Positions 61,646 through 64,000 of a DNA stretch of 64,000 nt are shown in pieces (positions within the stretch are counted from its first letter, which is position 1; each line of letters opens with the position of its first letter). Origin of the DNA: Limnochorda pilosa. GTDB taxonomy: Bacteria; Bacillota; Limnochordia; Limnochordales; Limnochordaceae. Location of the stretch: the NCBI RefSeq assembly GCF_001544015.1, contig NZ_AP014924.1, forward strand, positions 1,240,001-1,304,000, given 5' to 3'. The position numbers and the translations under genes are program-made. The notes under the pieces are model-generated. The model did no database searches and had not been told where the DNA came from. It worked only from the letters and a program-made list of their open reading frames with translations.

Positions 61646-62047
61646 ATGATCTATCAGGCCGAGGTCTTCACCCGGGCCTGCGCCGAGCTGGGGATCCGCC
61701 ACCTCTCGGCCAAGACCGGCCGTCCCGAAGGGAAGGGGAAGATTGAGCGCTGGTTTGCCACCTTCCAAAACGAATTCCTCCCCGAGCTCTCCCTCCACCC
61801 GGTCCAGACGCTCGAAGCCCTCAACGAGCGGCTATGGGCGTGGATCGAGGAGGCCTACCACGTCCGGACCCACTCGGAGACGGGCGAGCCCCCGGCCGAG
61901 CGCTTCCTGCGGGATCTCGAGCGGCGGACGGTCCCTCCTGAGCGCCTCCAGCGGGTCTTCCTCTGGCGGGAGGATCGGCAAGTGGACAAGACGGGCGTTA
62001 TTCAGTTCGCCGGCAACCGCTACCAGGCCCCGGCCGGGACCGAGCAC

Positions 62048-62063
62048 GCCCAGAGGGCACCCG
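62048..62063 (+). repeat. 16-bp repeat GCCCAGAGGGCACCCG, copy 3
   Basis: It follows GAGCAC and adds A-Q-R-A-P before EVELRYHPLRL. A variant with one change, GCCCAGAGGCCACCCG, occurs at 60914-60929. Confidence 0.8.
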
Positions 62064-62324
62064 AGGTGGAGCTCCGCTATCACCCGCTGCGCCTTGAAGA
62101 ACTGGAAGTCTGGCGGGAGGGCCGCTTCGCGGGGAAGGCGAGGCCTCTGGACCTCTACCGCTCCCGGCTGGACCGGGTGGCCCGGGCCCACGAGCCTGCA
62201 GCCCCCAAGCGCACGGGGCTGCCGTACCTCGAGCTCCTCCTCCACCGCCACGAGGAGCGGAAGCGCCAGGCCCTCTCGCCCCTGCAGCTGCACCGCCCCG
62301 AACCCGGGAAGGAGGGCGAGCCTC

Positions 62325-63134
62325 GTGTATGAGGCCTTCTTCGGGCTCTCCCGAGCCCCCTTCACCCGGGAGATCGCCCCTTCGGACCTCTTCACCTCCC
62401 GCCAGCACAAGGAGCTCCTCGAAAGGCTCCGGTACGCGGCGGAGCGAAGGCTCGTGATGCTCCTCACCGGCGAGGTGGGCTCGGGCAAGTCCACCGCCCT
62501 GCGGGCGCTCCGAGAGCACCTGGACAGCGCCCGCTACGAGGTGCTCTATCTCGCCGACGTCGCCTTCTCCCCCAGGAGCTTCTTCCACCGGCTCCTGGAG
62601 GAGCTTCACGTCGAGGCCCCCTACCAGCTCACCCGGGCCAAGCGGCTCGCTTACCGCACCCTCCTGGAACGTCACCAAACCCAGCACCGGACCCCGGTGC
62701 TGGTGGTGGACGAGGCCCAGCACCTTCCCCGGGCCGTTCTGGAGGAGGTCCGGGGGCTCCTGAACTACGACTGCGACGCCTTCGCTCCCTTCGCTCTGAT
62801 CCTCTCGGGCACCCGGCCCCTGGCGGAACTCCTCCAGCTTGCGAGCCTCGAACCGCTCTCCCAGAGGATCGACCTCCGCTTCCACCTCCAGGGCCTCACC
62901 CTCGAGGAGACCCAGCAGTACGTGCGCCACCTGCTGAACCTCGCCGGCGTCGGGCAGGAGATCTTCTCCCGGGAGGCCCTCACCCGGCTCCACCTGGCCT
63001 CCGAGGGGATCCCGAGAAAGATCAACCGCCTGGCCACCCTCACCCTCATGGCGGCCGCCGCACAGGAGCGCCGCGTCATCGACGACGGCTTCCTCGACCA
63101 GGTGGCCTCGGCGGAGCTCAGCTGGACGGCCTGA
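62325..63134 (+). CDS. ExeA-like AAA ATPase, transposition partner
   Basis: The 269-residue AAA protein begins VYEAFFGLSRAPFTREIAPSDLFTSRQH, typical of ExeA-like ATPases. Walker A is TGEVGSGKST, Walker B is VLVVDEAQHL, sensor I region LILSGTRPLA, and the lid has QRIDLRFHLQGLTLEETQQYVRHLL and GIPRKINRLATLTLMAA. Such ATPases assist target choice by Mu/Tn7/TniB-type transposases, so it is the partner of the preceding transposase. The GTG at 62325 lies 8 nt after AAGGAGGG and overlaps the transposase stop. It appears intact, unlike its partner. Confidence 0.87.
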   Translation: MYEAFFGLSRAPFTREIAPSDLFTSRQHKELLERLRYAAERRLVMLLTGEVGSGKSTALRALREHLDSARYEVLYLADVAFSPRSFFHRLLEELHVEAPYQLTRAKRLAYRTLLERHQTQHRTPVLVVDEAQHLPRAVLEEVRGLLNYDCDAFAPFALILSGTRPLAELLQLASLEPLSQRIDLRFHLQGLTLEETQQYVRHLLNLAGVGQEIFSREALTRLHLASEGIPRKINRLATLTLMAAAAQERRVIDDGFLDQVASAELSWTA

Positions 63135-63157
63135 ACGAACGGAAAGGAGGCTCATTC

Positions 63158-63397
63158 GTGCGCTTCACGGTGAAAGGGACGACCTACGTGGACAGCGAGC
63201 ACCGATCCGGCAGGAAGGGAGGCCTGAAGGGCCGGATCCGACTGGTGACAGGCAATCAGGAGCTGGTGCTCAACCTCTCTTCCCTCAGAGCCGCCGAGCG
63301 GCTCATCGACCACCTCTGGAGCGCCGCCTACGGCCCCGAGGAGGACCCGGCCACGCTATCCGACGAAGCCCTCAGCCAGCAGTCCCTGCCGTTTTGA
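63158..63397 (+). CDS. Small protein of the transposable element
   Basis: The 79-residue product begins VRFTVKGTTYVDSEHRSGRKGGLKGRIRL with beta-strand character and continues LSSLRAAERLIDHLWSAAYG, a likely helix. The GTG at 63158 lies 7 nt after AAAGGAGG, 23 nt after the ATPase gene, so the gene is probably real and part of the same operon. No family function is recognised. A perfect hairpin follows its stop. Confidence 0.65.
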   Translation: MRFTVKGTTYVDSEHRSGRKGGLKGRIRLVTGNQELVLNLSSLRAAERLIDHLWSAAYGPEEDPATLSDEALSQQSLPF

Positions 63398-63403
63398 ATC
63401 ACA

Positions 63404-63429
63404 GCCCTGGCGGCTCACCCTGCCAGGGC
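63404..63429 (+). terminator. Hairpin ending the transposase cassette
   Basis: GCCCTGGC (63404-63411) and GCCAGGGC (63422-63429) form a perfect 8-bp stem with a 10-nt loop, 6 nt after the small-protein stop. ACCGTTTCC follows. Confidence 0.6.
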
Positions 63430-63453
63430 ACCGTTTCCAAACTCGAACCTGCG
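63429..63453 (+). repeat. Direct repeat, right copy, flanking the transposase cassette
   Basis: This 25-nt copy beginning CACCGTTTCC and ending CGAACCTGCG matches 60781-60804 with few differences and one extra T. It marks the right side of the cassette. Confidence 0.6.
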
Positions 63454-63491
63454 GCCACGGAGCATGAGATGGGGGTGGACAAAGAGCGTGA

Positions 63492-63959
63492 CTCGCGACA
63501 GAACTCTTTCCTCACGCCCGGTTCGTCCTGGACTACTACCACCTGTCCGAACACGTATATCGAGCGGCGGAGGAGATCTTCGGAAAGGAGAACCCTGAAG
63601 GCAAAGCCTGGGCGAAACAGGTGAGCGAAGCGCTCCTGCGCAAGGGCAAGATCGACGAGGCGTTGCAGGCCATTCGAGATCTGCCGGCTCGCGGCCGGGC
63701 GGCCCGGGAGGAGCGGCGGAAGCTGTTGGCCTACGTGGAGAACCACCGCGACAAGATGATCTACCCTGAGCTTGAAGCCCAAGGCCTGCCGATAGGGAGC
63801 GGCGCGGTGGAGAGCGGGTGCAAGCGGGTGGTTGGGAAGCGTCACAAGCAGGCGGGGATGCGCTGGAGCCGACCTGGGGTGGGCGCCATGCTCAGCTTAG
63901 CCGCCTTCCGCTACAGCAGGCGGTGGGACGCCTTCTGGACGGCAAAGCGGGCTGCCTGA
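63492..63959 (+). pseudogene. ISKra4/ISLre2-like transposase, C-terminal fragment
   Basis: Reading in frame from after a TGA at 63489-63491 gives TELFPHARFVLDYYHLSEHVYRAAEEIFG, then LLAYVENHRDKMIYPELEAQGLPIGSGAVESGCKRVVGKRHKQAGMRWSRPG, ending in YSRRWDAFW. These are the last third of a large transposase of the ISKra4 or ISLre2 type, including the conserved GSGAVE motif. No start codon with a ribosome binding site lies in frame, so it is a truncated copy. The N-terminal part was probably lost when the upstream cassette inserted. Confidence 0.75.
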
Positions 63960-64000
63960 CCCCCTACGTTTCTGGCGTACACCCCTTTTACAATCAGCGC

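Larger units (their letters stand above)
60874..62332 (+). pseudogene. DDE-type integrase/transposase of an ATPase-assisted element, frameshifted
   Basis: Residues from MSHALKGREVHKPRPEATRD include a helix-turn-helix region (GRSLLRWVQAYRIGGFDGLKRLPR) and an integrase catalytic core (GDLWQGDASHGLLLPDP with Asp; TYLLAFLDDR). The first frame is lost at 61630-61645. The second frame resumes at MIYQAEVFTRACAELGIRHLSAKTG, then GRPEGKGKIERWFATFQNEFL with the DDE Glu, and ends with a Mu-type C-terminal domain. The break is exactly at one of three identical 16-bp repeats. ATG at 60874 lies 8 nt after GGAGG. It is related to IS481/Mu/TniA-like transposases that work with an ATPase. Confidence 0.8.

Noticed and set aside
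61501-62063. CRISPR array suggested by a repeated short sequence
   Set aside because: Only three 16-bp copies with unequal spacing inside a coding sequence; no repeat-spacer periodicity and no cas genes.
63394-63624. 76-codon open frame after the small transposon protein
   Set aside because: It crosses the hairpin and direct repeat, and its 3' half is the wrong frame of the transposase fragment that starts at 63492.

Overview
The window is a high-GC bacterial chromosome segment with many GTG and TTG starts, strong GGAGG ribosome binding sites and dense same-strand operons. Gene content (GlpP antiterminator, CwlD-type amidase, YmfF/YmfH peptidase pair, PlsY, YutG-like PgpA, AcuC) is that of Bacillota. 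A PorV/UPF0164-type outer-membrane beta-barrel, a T9SS-like sorting tail and ABC binding proteins without lipobox cysteines point to a cell with an outer membrane. Together these fit the diderm Limnochordia best; this assignment is inference, as the window has no rRNA.

Layout. 1-10.7 kb: the 3' part of a giant secreted subtilase with PKD domains, beta-propeller-like blocks and a C-terminal sorting-like domain, followed by the PorV-like protein. 10.8-22.9 kb: a beta-1,4-galactan utilisation locus (LacI regulator, galE, galT, binding protein, two permeases, GH53 galactanase, GH42 beta-galactosidase, galK). The same LacI-type operator, in opposite orientations, lies before the regulator and before the transporter. 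22.9-23.4 kb: a decayed HEPN gene. 23.4-26.9 kb: a second sugar ABC importer (GtsA-like binding protein, two permeases). No ATPase for either importer is in the window.

26.9-38.4 kb, mostly minus strand: DUF4058 protein, Ski2-like helicase, PgpA; AcuC on the plus strand; then a redox block with a HybA-like ferredoxin protein, HybB/NrfD membrane subunit, two OmpR-type regulators and a histidine kinase with a CxxCH haem motif. The kinase promoter carries a perfect TGTGA-N6-TCACA site. 38.6-46.3 kb: lipid and glycerol metabolism (pgsA, glpD, glpP, a membrane-fused alpha/beta hydrolase, glpK, plsY). The glpD and hydrolase leaders share a mutually exclusive antiterminator/terminator architecture, so the hydrolase probably belongs to the GlpP regulon.

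46.4-58.6 kb: housekeeping genes (lipA, ymfF, ymfH, a DMT transporter, deoC, a TPR protein, an SDR, an RNA methyltransferase-like protein, cwlD, murA, a CoA-binding protein, argC). 58.6-64 kb: an accessory junction of broken mobile elements: an IS3-family remnant that cut a Gly/Ala-rich gene, a frameshifted DUF6431 gene, a DDE transposase carrying three identical 16-bp repeats (one at its frameshift) with its ExeA-like ATPase and a small partner, and a transposase C-terminus. No tRNA, rRNA or CRISPR array was seen.
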